Source of the DNA: Streptomyces sp. MUM 2J | Lineage (GTDB): Bacteria; Actinomycetota; Actinomycetes; Streptomycetales; Streptomycetaceae | Assembly: GCF_022414535.1 (NCBI RefSeq) | Contig: NZ_JADWYM010000025.1 | Location: forward strand, 1 to 64,000 | Length of the DNA: 64,000 nucleotides | Direction: 5' to 3' | In this document: positions 43,498-52,768 of the stretch, in pieces | Position numbering within the stretch: the stretch's first letter is position 1 | Layout: every line of letters starts with the position of its first letter | Notes under the pieces: model-generated | The model's database searches: none | What the model was told of the DNA's origin: nothing | What the model saw: only the letters and a program-made list of their open reading frames with translations | Position numbers and translations under genes: made by a program

Positions 43498-44169
43498 GTG
43501 GCCATCCGCGTCCTACTCGTCGACGACCAGCCGCTGTTGCGTACGGGCTTCCGGATGATCCTCGAGGCGGAGCAGGATCTCGCGGTGGTCGGCGAGGCCG
43601 GGGACGGCCTCCAGGCGCTGGACCAGGTGCGTGCCCTGCAGCCCGATGTCGTCCTGATGGACATCCGGATGCCGCGGATGGACGGTGTGGAGGCGACCCG
43701 GCAGATCACCGGGCCGGAGCGGGACGGCCCGGCCAAGGTGCTGGTGCTGACCACCTTCGACCTCGACGAGTACGTGGTGGAGGCGTTGCGGGCGGGGGCC
43801 AGCGGGTTCCTGCTCAAGGACGCCCCGGCGAACGAGCTGGTGCAGGCGATCCGGGTGGTGGCGGCGGGTGAGGCGATGCTCGCCCCCAGCATCACGCGCC
43901 GGCTGCTCGACAAGTACGCCACCCATCTGCCCTCCGGCGAGGAACCTGTCCCGGACACCCTGCACACACTGACCGACCGCGAGGTGGAGGTGCTGAAGCT
44001 GGTGGCGCGGGGGCTGTCGAACGCCGAGATCGCGGCCGACCTGTTCGTCAGCGAGACCACCGTCAAGACGCACGTGGGGCACGTCCTGACGAAGCTGGGG
44101 CTGCGCGACCGGGTGCAGGCGGCCGTCTACGCCTACGAGAGCGGTCTGGTGCGTCCCGGCGCCCAGTAG
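43498..44169 (+). CDS. NarL/FixJ-type response regulator
   Basis: A 223-residue regulator: receiver with 'VLLVDDQPLLRTGFRMIL', phospho-acceptor Asp in 'VVLMDIRMPRMDG' and 'LLKDAP', then a LuxR-type HTH ('LTDREVEVLKLVARGLSNAEIAADLFVSETTVKTHVGHVLTKLGLRDR', region about 158-205). No histidine kinase is adjacent in this window, so it is an orphan here. GTG at 43498 follows GAAGGAGA. 14 nt downstream of the RecB-type gene and followed by a strong bidirectional terminator. Confidence 0.9.
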   Translation: MAIRVLLVDDQPLLRTGFRMILEAEQDLAVVGEAGDGLQALDQVRALQPDVVLMDIRMPRMDGVEATRQITGPERDGPAKVLVLTTFDLDEYVVEALRAGASGFLLKDAPANELVQAIRVVAAGEAMLAPSITRRLLDKYATHLPSGEEPVPDTLHTLTDREVEVLKLVARGLSNAEIAADLFVSETTVKTHVGHVLTKLGLRDRVQAAVYAYESGLVRPGAQ

Positions 44170-44187
44170 GGCGCCGCACGCGCCGGG

Positions 44188-44232
44188 TACGGGTGAGGGG
44201 GCGGTCCCGGCGGGACCGCCCCCTCACCCGTG
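44188..44232. terminator. Very strong bidirectional terminator
   Basis: Perfect 18-nt arms GGGTGAGGGGGCGGTCCC / GGGACCGCCCCCTCACCC with a 3-nt loop, extended by CG and AT pairs to 20 bp. It lies between the response regulator (ends 44169) and the convergent solute-binding protein gene (ends 44259). Confidence 0.92.
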
Positions 44233-44258
44233 TGGCGCTCGTTTCGCCCGCGTGCCGC

Positions 44259-45839
44259 TCAGTCCTTCTTCAGTTCCCAGAAGCGGAAGACGGTGGAGGC
44301 GTCGAGGCAGCTCTCCAGGCCGTAGACGTTCTCGCGGGTGACGGCGTACTGCTTGGCCTGCCACACGGGCAGTACGGGCAGGTCGTCGGCGACGATGTCC
44401 TGGAGGCGGGCGAACTCCCCGTCCGTGGCGGCACGGTTGCTCTGCGCGGCCGTGCGCGGCAGCAGGGTGCCGATGATGGTGTCGTTGGTGTAATGGTTGC
44501 CGAGCACGTTACCCGGTCCGAAGAACGGGGCGGTGAAGTTGTCGGCGTCGGGGTAGTCGGGGACCCAGCCCTTGACGTAGATGCCGTACTTGCCGGCCTC
44601 GATCTCCTTCTGGTAGCGGTCGTAGGGGACCGACCTGACGTCCGCCTCGAACAGGCCGCTGGCGTTGAGCTGGCCGGCGATGGCCTTCAACTCGGCGTCG
44701 GTGGCGGGGCCGTAGCGGGACGGCGTCGACCAGAGCGTCAGGCGCACCCGGCCGGTCATGCCCTCCTCGCTGAGCGCGTCGGCGGCCTTCTGCCGGGAGG
44801 GGCGGGCGCCGTAGGTGTCGAAGAAGGACGTGCTGTGGCCGGCGATGCCGGCGGGGACGATCGAGTACAGCGGGGTCGCGGTGCCCTGGTAGACGTCCCT
44901 CACGAGGGCGTCGCGGTCGAGCAGGTAGGCGATGGCCTTGCGGACGCCGAGCTTCCCGGCGACCGGGTCCTCCATGTTGAAGACCAGGTGCTGGACCTCG
45001 GCGCTGCTGCCCTCGACGACCTCGGCGCCGGTGCCGTCGCCCCCCTGGTCGAGGTCGGCGATGTCGCCCGCGCTGAGACCGCGGTAGGCGATGTCGACGT
45101 TGCCGTCGAGCAGGGCCTTCTTCAGGCCGGTCTGGTCGCCGTGGAAGAACTTCAGGGTGACACCGGAGTTCTTCGGTTCGGCGGCGCTGCCGCTGTAGTG
45201 CTCGTTGACGGAGAAGACGGCCTCGTCCTCGTCGACGGAGTCGAGCCGGTAGGGGCCGGAGCCCACGGCCCGGCCGTCCTTGCGCAGACCGTCGGCGTCG
45301 TACTGGCGGTGGTCGACGATGGAGCCGGCCCCGGAGGCGATCTTGCTGGGGAAGGTGGCGTCGGGGACCTTCAGCCGGAAGACGACGGTCTTGGCGTTCG
45401 GTGTCTCGACGGCGTCCAGCGTGGAGAACATGATCGCCGGGCCGTCCGGGTCGTCGATCCTCAGCATGCGGTCGAAGGAGAACTTCACGTCCTCGGAGGT
45501 GAGGTCGTCACCGTTGCTGAACTTCAGGCCGTCGGCGAGCGTGCAGGTGTAGACCGTGGTCGTCGCGTCGAAGGCGCAGGTCTTGGCCGCCTCCGGCTGA
45601 GGCTCGGTGCCGCCCTTGGGGAAGCTGAGCAGCGACTGGAAGACGTTGTTGAACAACAGCCAGGAGCCGGGGTCGTAGCCGGATGCGGGGTCGGTGGCCA
45701 GGACGTCGTCCGACATCCCCAACACCACGGTGGGGCCGTTGCCTCCGGCCTTCCCCGTCTCTGTACCGCATCCGGTCAAAAGGCCGAAGGCCAGACCCGC
45801 CGTGAGGGGCAGGACCGACCACGGGTTGCGCATGTTCAC
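44259..45839 (-). CDS. ABC transporter peptide-binding lipoprotein (SBP_bac_5 family), copy 2
   Basis: A 526-residue extracytoplasmic solute-binding protein of the DppA/OppA family. The signal 'LPLTAGLAFGLLTGC' contains a lipobox, and the mature protein has the three-domain periplasmic-binding fold ('LKFSNGDDLTSEDVKFSFDRML', 'VGSGPYRLDSVD', 'YVKGWVPDYPDADNFTAPFF'). It should bind oligopeptides or similar ligands. It is a paralogue of the next gene; no permease or ATPase gene is adjacent. GTG 45839 start with AAGG about 10 nt upstream; ATG 45833 is an alternative. Confidence 0.92.
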   Translation of the reverse strand: MNMRNPWSVLPLTAGLAFGLLTGCGTETGKAGGNGPTVVLGMSDDVLATDPASGYDPGSWLLFNNVFQSLLSFPKGGTEPQPEAAKTCAFDATTTVYTCTLADGLKFSNGDDLTSEDVKFSFDRMLRIDDPDGPAIMFSTLDAVETPNAKTVVFRLKVPDATFPSKIASGAGSIVDHRQYDADGLRKDGRAVGSGPYRLDSVDEDEAVFSVNEHYSGSAAEPKNSGVTLKFFHGDQTGLKKALLDGNVDIAYRGLSAGDIADLDQGGDGTGAEVVEGSSAEVQHLVFNMEDPVAGKLGVRKAIAYLLDRDALVRDVYQGTATPLYSIVPAGIAGHSTSFFDTYGARPSRQKAADALSEEGMTGRVRLTLWSTPSRYGPATDAELKAIAGQLNASGLFEADVRSVPYDRYQKEIEAGKYGIYVKGWVPDYPDADNFTAPFFGPGNVLGNHYTNDTIIGTLLPRTAAQSNRAATDGEFARLQDIVADDLPVLPVWQAKQYAVTRENVYGLESCLDASTVFRFWELKKD

Positions 45840-45897
45840 GTAGAGGTGCCTTGTCGTCGTTCTCGTGCCCCCGGGACCACGCCTCCGGCCCCGGGTT

Positions 45898-45949
45898 TCA
45901 GCCGCGGGGCACGTTCGGCCCCCCGGGCATTCATTCCCGGGGCGGCTGA
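45898..45949 (-). terminator. Possible hairpin between the two solute-binding protein genes
   Basis: Eight-nt arms TCAGCCGC (45898-45905) and GCGGCTGA (45942-45949) flank an inner CCCCGGG/CCCGGGG pair. It lies 26 nt downstream of the first lipoprotein gene (ends 45975) and before the second, so it could reduce read-through. The fold is not unique in this GC-rich segment. Confidence 0.35.
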
Positions 45950-45974
45950 CCGCCTCCCCGGGACGCTGTGGGGG

Positions 45975-47579
45975 TCAGCCGCCCACACCCCGGCCGAGCT
46001 CCCAGAGCTGCAGCGTCGAGGTGGAGTTGAGGGCGTACGAGGTGCCCGTGATGTTGTCGCGCGCGGCGATGTACTGCTTGCCCTGCCACAGCGGCAGCAT
46101 GGGCACGTCCTCGGCGACGATGTCCTGGATCTCCGTCAGGCTGTCGGCGGCGGAGAGCCGGTCGGCCTCGCGACGGGACTGCGGGATGAGGTGCTTGATG
46201 ATCTCGCTGTTGGAGTAGGGCGACTTCAGGAAGTTGCCCTTGTCGAGGAACGGCGCGAGGAAGTTGTCGGCGTCCGGGAAGTCGGGGAACCAGCCCATGC
46301 CCCAGACGTCGTACTCACCCTTGCGCTCGGCCGGGACGAAGGTCTCCCAGGGATGGCCCTTGATGTCCACGTCGAACAGGCCGCTGCCGTTGAGCTGCTT
46401 CCTGAGCTGCTCGAACTCCTTCTTCGTGGCGGCACCGTAGTGGTCGGTGGTGTAGTGCAGGGTCAGCTTCACCGGCGTGGTGATGCCGGCCTTGTCCAGC
46501 AGCTTCTTGGCCTTGGCGGTGCTGGGGTCGCCGTACTTGTTGAAGAAGGCGTTGGAGTGGCCGGTGACGGCGGCCGGGACCAGCGAGTAAAGGGGCTGCG
46601 CCTGGGAGCCGTAGACCTTGGACACCAGCTCGCTGCGGTCGACGATCTGGGCCATCGCCTGGCGTACGGCCTTGTCCTTGACCGAGGCGGCGTCGGTGTT
46701 GAAGACCAGGTAGCGGATCTCGAGTCCGGGCATGTCGACCAGCTCGACGTCTCCGCCCGTGGCCGCGGACAGCTTCTGGACCTGCTGCGGCGTCATGGTG
46801 CGCGACATGACGTCGATGTCGTTCTTCTCGAGCGCGGCGTCCATGGCGTCGGCATCCGCGAAGGAGACCAGCTCGGCCTTGGAGTTGTTCACCGTCAGGG
46901 TGCCCTTGTAGTCGGGGTTCCTGGTGAACACGGCCCGGGTCATCTCCCCGTCCCTGGTCTCGGCGTGGAGACTGTAGGGGCCGGAGCCGTCGACCGCGAA
47001 GCCGTCGCGCAGCTTGTCCTTGGCGTAGTGGTCGGGGCTGACGATGCCCGCGACGGGGGTGGACAGCTTGAACGGGAAGGTGGCGTCGGCGGTCTTCAGG
47101 TGGAAGACGACGTCGCGGTCGCCCTGCGTCTCGACGGTGTCGATGGTCGACAGCAGCGAGGCGACACCGGAGTCGGCATCGATGTCACGGGCCCGGTCGA
47201 TGGAGAACTTGACGTCGTTCGCGGTGACGGGCTTGCCGTCGGCGAACTTCAGGCCGGCGCGGAGCTTGCAGGCGTAGCGCTCGTTGCCGCTGTCGGTGAA
47301 GCCGCAGCTCTCGGCGGCCTCGGGGACCGGGTCGCCCTCGCCCTTGGGCAGGATCATCAGGGTCTGCACGGTCTGGCGCAGGACGTTCCAGGTGCCGACG
47401 TCGTAGGCGTAGGCGGGGTCGAGGGGCGCGGGGGCGTCCTTCGTAGCGGTGAACCGGTCCGTGGTGCCGACGACGATCGCGTCGCCTCCGCTGCTGCCGC
47501 TCCCGGACCCGCCGCAGCCGGCGAGCACGGGTGCGAGCAGACCGGCCATGGCCGGAAGCACCAGAGTCTTGCGGTTCAT
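45975..47579 (-). CDS. ABC transporter peptide-binding lipoprotein (SBP_bac_5 family), copy 1
   Basis: A 534-residue solute-binding lipoprotein with signal 'LPAMAGLLAPVLAGC' and the same fold landmarks as its downstream paralogue ('LKFADGKPVTANDVKFSIDRA', 'VDGSGPYSLHAE', 'GMGWFPDFPDADNFLAPFL'). The two proteins differ clearly, so the duplication is not recent. ATG at 47579 is preferred over a longer frame because it directly precedes the signal peptide. No permease or ATPase neighbours; it may use components encoded elsewhere or act as a peptide sensor. Confidence 0.92.
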   Translation of the reverse strand: MNRKTLVLPAMAGLLAPVLAGCGGSGSGSSGGDAIVVGTTDRFTATKDAPAPLDPAYAYDVGTWNVLRQTVQTLMILPKGEGDPVPEAAESCGFTDSGNERYACKLRAGLKFADGKPVTANDVKFSIDRARDIDADSGVASLLSTIDTVETQGDRDVVFHLKTADATFPFKLSTPVAGIVSPDHYAKDKLRDGFAVDGSGPYSLHAETRDGEMTRAVFTRNPDYKGTLTVNNSKAELVSFADADAMDAALEKNDIDVMSRTMTPQQVQKLSAATGGDVELVDMPGLEIRYLVFNTDAASVKDKAVRQAMAQIVDRSELVSKVYGSQAQPLYSLVPAAVTGHSNAFFNKYGDPSTAKAKKLLDKAGITTPVKLTLHYTTDHYGAATKKEFEQLRKQLNGSGLFDVDIKGHPWETFVPAERKGEYDVWGMGWFPDFPDADNFLAPFLDKGNFLKSPYSNSEIIKHLIPQSRREADRLSAADSLTEIQDIVAEDVPMLPLWQGKQYIAARDNITGTSYALNSTSTLQLWELGRGVGG

Positions 47580-48041
47580 GCTCGAGTTTCTCCAGAGCTG
47601 ATCGATTCCGTGTATCCGGCATGCAGGGGTGTCGCAGCGGATCACGGAGGGTTGGGGTCGATGTTCTCGCGACGAGATTAGTCCGCGCCCGCAGGAGGTC
47701 CGGAAACCAGTGGAGTTGAGGCCCCATCACGCAGCGAGACCGGGCATGGACAGACCGAAAACCCGACACGGGAAGGATTCGTGCAGCACTCCACCAATCG
47801 GGACACAAGGACCCCCTGAGGCCCGGTACACCGGGGTGCCACGCACAGCGCGCCCCACCTGTCGACCCCTCGACGCGTGGGGAACGTCACATGTGGAGCA
47901 TGATGCACGAGGGTTGGAATTCAGACACTCGGCGTACCGGAAATTGCGCGGTGGCCGTTCCGTGATGAATCCGTGCCCATGGTCGTGGAATTTCCCGGGC
48001 AATCGTTGGCGCACGCTGGGTGAACACCTGACGCGCTTGCG
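47580..48041. other. 462-nt spacer upstream of the solute-binding protein gene
   Basis: No gene, tRNA or clear structure is supported. It should contain the promoter of the lipoprotein gene (minus strand); a stretch at about 47930-48010 is AT-richer (GAATTCAGACACTCGG, GGAAATTGCGCGG). A 6-bp hairpin TGACGC/GCGTCA at 48029-48044 overlaps the HAD stop but is too short to call a terminator. Confidence 0.5.
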
Positions 48042-48743
48042 TCATCGAACGGTTTCGGTCAGCAGTCCGCGCAGAAATGTCAGGTCGACCTCTTCCAGTG
48101 AAGTCACCACGGTGCGACGGGCGGCAGGGCTGATGGGGGCGACGGAAGGCACGGCCACCACGTGGCAGCCGGCGGCCTCGGCGGCGGCGACCCCTGTGGC
48201 GGTGTCCTCGATGACGGCGCATCTGGCCGGATCCGCTCCAAGGCCGGTGGCGGCCCGCAGATAGGGATCGGGGTGCGGCTTGGTGCGGTCGACCTCGTCG
48301 CCGGCGACGGTGAGGTGGAAGCGGTGGCTGAGGGAGGTGAGGACGCGGTCGATGACGCGCCGGTGCGAGGCGGAGACCAGGGCCGTGGGGATGCCGTGGT
48401 CGCTCAGCTCGGCCAGCAGCCGGGCGGCGCCGGGCATCAGCGGCAGGGTGCGGTCGATGCGGTCCTCGAAGCCCTCGTTGAGCAGGACGGTGAGCTCGGC
48501 GAGGGCGATGTCGGCGCCCGTCGCCTCGATGAGGAACCCCGCGCTGCGGGTCATCGGGCCGCCGACGACGACATGGCGCCAGGCGTCCTCCAGCGTGTGG
48601 CCGAGGGCGGCGAACACCTCGACCTCGACGTCCCACCAGAAGCCCTCGGTGTCCACCAGGGTTCCGTCCATGTCGAGCAGCACGGCCTGCAGGGCGGAGC
48701 CCTTGGCCGTGGTGTGTCCGAGCGCAGGGACCGTACTGGTCAT
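48042..48743 (-). CDS. HAD-superfamily hydrolase (phosphoglycolate-phosphatase-like)
   Basis: A 233-residue HAD phosphatase. Motif I 'AVLLDMDGTLVDTEGFWW' has the two catalytic Asp; motif II Ser is in 'TALVSASHRRV', motif III Lys in 'TKPHPDPYL' and motif IV 'AVIEDTATGVAAAEAAG'. The cap is of the small helical C1 type. Substrate unknown (sugar phosphate or phosphoglycolate-like). A strong ribosome site AAGGAGGTG precedes the ATG at 48743. Confidence 0.9.
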   Translation of the reverse strand: MTSTVPALGHTTAKGSALQAVLLDMDGTLVDTEGFWWDVEVEVFAALGHTLEDAWRHVVVGGPMTRSAGFLIEATGADIALAELTVLLNEGFEDRIDRTLPLMPGAARLLAELSDHGIPTALVSASHRRVIDRVLTSLSHRFHLTVAGDEVDRTKPHPDPYLRAATGLGADPARCAVIEDTATGVAAAEAAGCHVVAVPSVAPISPAARRTVVTSLEEVDLTFLRGLLTETVR

Positions 48744-48769
48744 CCGGGCGCACCTCCTTGAGGGACGAT

Positions 48770-48800
48770 CAGGCCGGTTCCCTCCGGGGGAACCGGCCTG
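48770..48800 (-). terminator. Terminator/attenuator between metH and the HAD gene
   Basis: Perfect 13-nt arms CAGGCCGGTTCCC / GGGAACCGGCCTG with a 5-nt loop. It is 149 nt after the metH stop but only 27 nt before the HAD start, so it may terminate metH or act as a leader hairpin for the HAD gene. Confidence 0.7.
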
Positions 48801-48948
48801 CGGTGGACCGACCAGTGTACGACGCGCGCGAACGAAATACCTCGTTTGAAAGGCGAGGTCGGGGGCACTCTCCCCAACCCGGACGCACGCGCCGGGAGGA
48901 CCTTCGGCGTGCCCTCCGCGGGGCGTGCGGGCGCTGCGCGGCGGGGGC

Positions 48949-51900
48949 TCAGCGGGCGTTGAAGTACTTGGCCTCCGGGTGGTGGATCACGATCGCGTCG
49001 GTGGACTGCTCGGGGTGGAGCTGGAACTCCTCCGACAGGCGGACGCCGATGCGCTCCGGCTGGAGCAGGTCCGCGATCTTCGCGCGGTCCTCCAGGTCGG
49101 GGCAGGCGCCGTAGCCGAGGGAGAAGCGGGCGCCGCGGTACTTCAGGGCGAACATGTCCTCGACGTCCGCCGGGTCCTCACCGGCGAAGCCGAGCTCGGC
49201 GCGCACGCGGGCGTGCCAGTACTCGGCGAGCGCCTCGGCCAGCTGGACGGACAGGCCGTGCAGCTCCAGGTAGTCGCGATAGGCATCGGCCTCGAACAGG
49301 CGTGCGGTCTCCTCGCCGATGCGGGAGCCCACGGTGACCACCTGGAGGCCGACGACGTCGGTCTCGCCGGACTCCTCGGGACGGAAGAAGTCCGCGAGGC
49401 AGAGCCGCCGGCCGCGTCGCTGGCGCGGGAAGGTGAAGCGGGTGCGCTCATGGCCCGACTCGTCCAGGATGATCAGGTCGTCGTCCTTGGACACGCACGG
49501 GAAGTAGCCGTGGACGACGGCCGCCTCCAGCAGGTTCTCCGTCTGCAGCCGGTCCAGCAGTCCGCGCAGCCGCGGACGGCCCTCGGCCTCGACCAGTTCC
49601 TCGTACGTCGGTCCCTCGCCGGTGCGGGCCTGCTTCAGACCCCACTGGCCCTTGAACAGGGCGCCCTCGTCGATCCAGGACGCGTACTCCCTGAGCTGGA
49701 TGCCCTTGATCACGCGGGTGCCCCAGAACGGCGGGGTGGGGACCGGGTTGTCCGTGGACACATCGGAGCGGACGTGCCCCTCCTGCGGGCGCTCCTGCAC
49801 CTCGGCGACGGCCGTCCGCACCCTGCGCTGCCTCAGTTCGGGCAGACCGGCCCCGGGCATGCCGCGCTTGACGCCGATCAGGGCGTCCATCAGCCGCAGA
49901 CCCTCGAAGGCGTCGCGGGCGTAGCGGACCTCGCCCTCGTAGATCTCGTACAGGTCCTGCTCGACGTAGGCGCGGGTCAGCGCGGCACCGCCGAGGATGA
50001 CCGGGTAGTCGGCCGCCAGTCCGCGGGCGTTGAGCTCCTCCAGGTTCTCCTTCATGATCACCGTGGACTTCACCAGGAGCCCGGACATGCCGATCACGTC
50101 GGCTCCGTGCTCCTGGGCCGCCTCCAGGATCGCGGAGACCGGCTGCTTGATGCCGAGGTTGACCACGTTGTAGCCGTTGTTGGACAGGATGATGTCGACG
50201 AGGTTCTTGCCGATGTCGTGCACGTCGCCGCGGACCGTCGCCAGCACGATGGTGCCCTTGCCCGCCTCGTCGGTCTTCTCCATGTGCGGTTCGAGGTGGG
50301 CGACGGCGGTCTTCATCACCTCGGCGGACTGGAGCACGAACGGCAGCTGCATCTGGCCGGAGCCGAACAGCTCTCCGACCACCTTCATGCCGTCGAGCAG
50401 GGTGTCGTTGACGATCTCCAGCGCCGGGCGGGTCAGCAGGGCCTCCTCCAGGTCGGCCTCCAGGCCGGTCCGCTCGCCGTCGATGATGCGCCGCTTGAGG
50501 CGCTCCTGGAGCGGCAGCGCGGCCAGTTCCTCGGCCTTGGAGGCCTTGAGCGACTTGGCCGTGGCGCCCTCGAAGAGGGCCATCAGCTTCTGCAGGGGGT
50601 CGTAGCCCTCGCCGCGGCGGTCGTGGATCAGGTCGAGGGCGGTTCTGACCTGCTCCTCGTCGAAGCGGGCGATCGGCAGGATCTTGCTCGCGTGGACGAT
50701 CGCGGAGTCCAGGCCCGCCTTGACGCACTCGTCCAGGAAGACGGAGTTCAGCAGGATCCGGGCGGCCGGGTTGAGGCCGAAGGAGATGTTCGACAGGCCC
50801 AGGGTGGTCTGCACGTCCGGGTGCCGCTTCTTCAGCTCGCGGATGGCCTCGATGGTGGCGATGCCGTCCTTGCGGGACTCCTCCTGACCGGTGCAGATGG
50901 TGAAGGTCAGGCAGTCGATGAGGATGTCCTCCTCACGGATGCCCCAGGTGCCGGTCAGATCGGCGATCAGCCGTTCGGCGATCTCGACCTTCTTCTCCAC
51001 GGTGCGGGCCTGGCCCTCCTCGTCGATGGTCAGCGCGATCAGCGCGGCGCCGTGTTCCTGCGCCAGCCGGGTGACCTTGGCGAACCGGGAGCCGGAGCCG
51101 TCGCCGTCCTCGTAGTTCACCGAGTTGATCACCGCGCGCCCGCCGAGCTTCTCCAGGCCCGCCCGGATCACCCCGACCTCGGTGGAGTCCAGCACGATCG
51201 GCAGGGTGGAGGCGGTGGCGAAGCGGCCGGCGAGTTCCTCCATGTCGGCGACGCCGTCGCGGCCGACGTAGTCCACGCACAGGTCGAGCATGTGCGCGCC
51301 TTCGCGGATCTGCTCGCGGGCCATCTCCACGCAGTCGTCCCAGCGGCCGTCCAGCATGGCCTCGCGGAACTTCCTGGAGCCGTTGGCGTTGGTCCGCTCG
51401 CCGATGGCCAGGTAGGAGGTGTCCTGGCGGAACGGGACCGACTGGTACAGGGAGGCGGCACCGGGCTCGGGCCGCGGGCTGCGCTCGACCGGGGCCAGTG
51501 CGCGCACCCGCTCCACCACCCGGCGCAGGTGCTCCGGTGTGGTGCCGCAGCAGCCGCCGACCAGGGACAGGCCGTAGTCGCGGACGAAGTTCTCCTGCGC
51601 GTCCGCCAGCTCCGGCGCGGTCAGCGGGTAGTGCGCCCCGTCCGCGGTGAGCACCGGCAGACCCGCGTTCGGCATGCACGACAGCTGGACGCGGGAGTGG
51701 CGGGCGAGGTAGCGCAGGTGCTCGCTCATCTCCGCGGGGCCGGTGGCGCAGTTCAGGCCGATCATGTCGATACCCAGCGGCTCCAGCGCCGTCAGGGCCG
51801 CGCCGATCTCCGAGCCGAGCAGCATGGTGCCGGTGGTCTCGACGGTCACCGACACGATGAGCGGGACCTCGTACCCGGCGGTCTCCATCGCGCTGCGGGC

Positions 51901-52461
51901 GGCGATGACCGAGGCCTTCGTCTGGAGCAGGTCCTGCGTGGTCTCCACCAGCAGCGCGTCGGCGCCGCCGGCGAGCAGGCCCTCGGCATTGCTCCGGTAG
52001 GCGTCACGGATCGCGGCGAAGGTGGTGTGGCCGAGGGTGGGCAGCTTGGTGCCGGGACCCATCGAGCCGAGCACCCAGCGCCGGCGACCGTCCCGGGCCG
52101 TGAACTCGTCCGCCGTCTCGCGGGCGATACGGGCCCCGGCCTCGGACAGCTCGTGGACCCGCTCGGCGATGTCGTACTCACCCAGGGCGGAGAGGTTGGC
52201 CCCGAAGGTGTTGGTCTCCACGCAGTCGACGCCCGCATCGAAGTACGCCGAGTGGACCGAACGGACGATGTCCGGCCGGGTGACGTTGAGGACCTCGTTG
52301 CAGCCCTCCAGATTCTGGAAGTCCTGCAGCGTGGGTTCCTGGGCCTGGAGCATGGTGCCCATCGCCCCGTCGGCGACCACCACACGGGTGGCGAACGCCT
52401 GGCGGAGCGCGGACGCACGGGCCCGGCTGTCGGCGGAAGGGGTCGGCGGCTGCGCGGCCAT
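48949..52461 (-). CDS. metH: Cobalamin-dependent methionine synthase
   Basis: A full-length 1170-residue MetH. Domains in order: homocysteine-binding (about 15-320; 'DGAMGTML', zinc Cys pair 'GGCCGTTPEHLRRV'), methyltetrahydrofolate-binding (about 345-640; 'AIGERTNANGSRKFREAM'), cap plus cobalamin domain with 'DVHDIGKN' (the His ligand motif DxHxxG), and reactivation domain at the end ('YGACPDLEDRAKIADLLQPERIGVRLSEEFQLHPEQSTDAIVIHHPEAKYF', in parts). It transfers methyl from 5-methyl-THF via cobalamin to homocysteine. ATG at 52461. Divergent from gylR across 307 nt; no B12 or SAH riboswitch was recognised upstream. Confidence 0.97.
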   Translation of the reverse strand: MAAQPPTPSADSRARASALRQAFATRVVVADGAMGTMLQAQEPTLQDFQNLEGCNEVLNVTRPDIVRSVHSAYFDAGVDCVETNTFGANLSALGEYDIAERVHELSEAGARIARETADEFTARDGRRRWVLGSMGPGTKLPTLGHTTFAAIRDAYRSNAEGLLAGGADALLVETTQDLLQTKASVIAARSAMETAGYEVPLIVSVTVETTGTMLLGSEIGAALTALEPLGIDMIGLNCATGPAEMSEHLRYLARHSRVQLSCMPNAGLPVLTADGAHYPLTAPELADAQENFVRDYGLSLVGGCCGTTPEHLRRVVERVRALAPVERSPRPEPGAASLYQSVPFRQDTSYLAIGERTNANGSRKFREAMLDGRWDDCVEMAREQIREGAHMLDLCVDYVGRDGVADMEELAGRFATASTLPIVLDSTEVGVIRAGLEKLGGRAVINSVNYEDGDGSGSRFAKVTRLAQEHGAALIALTIDEEGQARTVEKKVEIAERLIADLTGTWGIREEDILIDCLTFTICTGQEESRKDGIATIEAIRELKKRHPDVQTTLGLSNISFGLNPAARILLNSVFLDECVKAGLDSAIVHASKILPIARFDEEQVRTALDLIHDRRGEGYDPLQKLMALFEGATAKSLKASKAEELAALPLQERLKRRIIDGERTGLEADLEEALLTRPALEIVNDTLLDGMKVVGELFGSGQMQLPFVLQSAEVMKTAVAHLEPHMEKTDEAGKGTIVLATVRGDVHDIGKNLVDIILSNNGYNVVNLGIKQPVSAILEAAQEHGADVIGMSGLLVKSTVIMKENLEELNARGLAADYPVILGGAALTRAYVEQDLYEIYEGEVRYARDAFEGLRLMDALIGVKRGMPGAGLPELRQRRVRTAVAEVQERPQEGHVRSDVSTDNPVPTPPFWGTRVIKGIQLREYASWIDEGALFKGQWGLKQARTGEGPTYEELVEAEGRPRLRGLLDRLQTENLLEAAVVHGYFPCVSKDDDLIILDESGHERTRFTFPRQRRGRRLCLADFFRPEESGETDVVGLQVVTVGSRIGEETARLFEADAYRDYLELHGLSVQLAEALAEYWHARVRAELGFAGEDPADVEDMFALKYRGARFSLGYGACPDLEDRAKIADLLQPERIGVRLSEEFQLHPEQSTDAIVIHHPEAKYFNAR

Positions 52462-52668
52462 GAAGGGGCTCCCTTGAGGTGCGACGGCTGTCGGCTATGC
52501 GGCGTCCCGGACAATGCCCCGGGAGGCGCACGGCGCCAGCGTAACCGGGAGCGGGCTTGGATGGGCAGCGCGTCCACGGGGCGGGACGCGCGGCTCTCGC
52601 GGGCGGCCGTCGCGACGCCGTGGCGCGTGCGTGCGGCCACGCCGACGGCAACAGGTGCCGACCGACCA

Positions 52669-52699
52669 TTGGCGGTGGGTCGCCGGGAAACGGTAGTGT
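52669..52699 (+). promoter_or_regulatory. Candidate gylR promoter
   Basis: A -35-like TTGGCG (52669-52674) and -10-like TAGTGT (52694-52699) are separated by 19 nt. The GylR-type palindrome starts at the last bases of the -10, which fits autoregulation. Inferred from sequence only. Confidence 0.4.
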
Positions 52700-52714
52700 T
52701 CGGCAATGCCGAAC
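52698..52714. promoter_or_regulatory. Palindromic operator at gylR (putative GylR site)
   Basis: GTTCGGCAATGCCGAAC is a perfect 8+1+8 palindrome at the start of gylR transcription. A 15-of-17 match to it (reverse strand) occurs before glpF, which supports binding by the same regulator, most likely the IclR-family GylR. Confidence 0.65.
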
Positions 52715-52768
52715 GGCAGCAGCAACGGCCGCACGTGGACGGCCGAAGGGGACGGAGGCAGAACAGCG

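Larger units (their letters stand above)
52462..52768. other. Divergent metH/gylR promoter region
   Basis: This 307-nt spacer separates the metH and gylR starts. It holds the gylR operator and promoter at its right end. The metH side, including its ribosome site AAGGGAG, shows no clear cobalamin box (GCCACTG-type) or SAH-riboswitch core. I see no small ORF with support. Confidence 0.6.

Noticed and set aside
44193..47681. A 1162-residue open frame on the plus strand opposite the two lipoprotein genes
   Set aside because: It is the antisense shadow of two well-supported lipoproteins; its translation is Gly/Val/Asp-rich without any domain.
52462..52768. Cobalamin or SAH riboswitch ahead of metH
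   Set aside because: I looked for the B12 box and SAH-riboswitch core on the metH strand and found neither; a covariance-model search would settle it.
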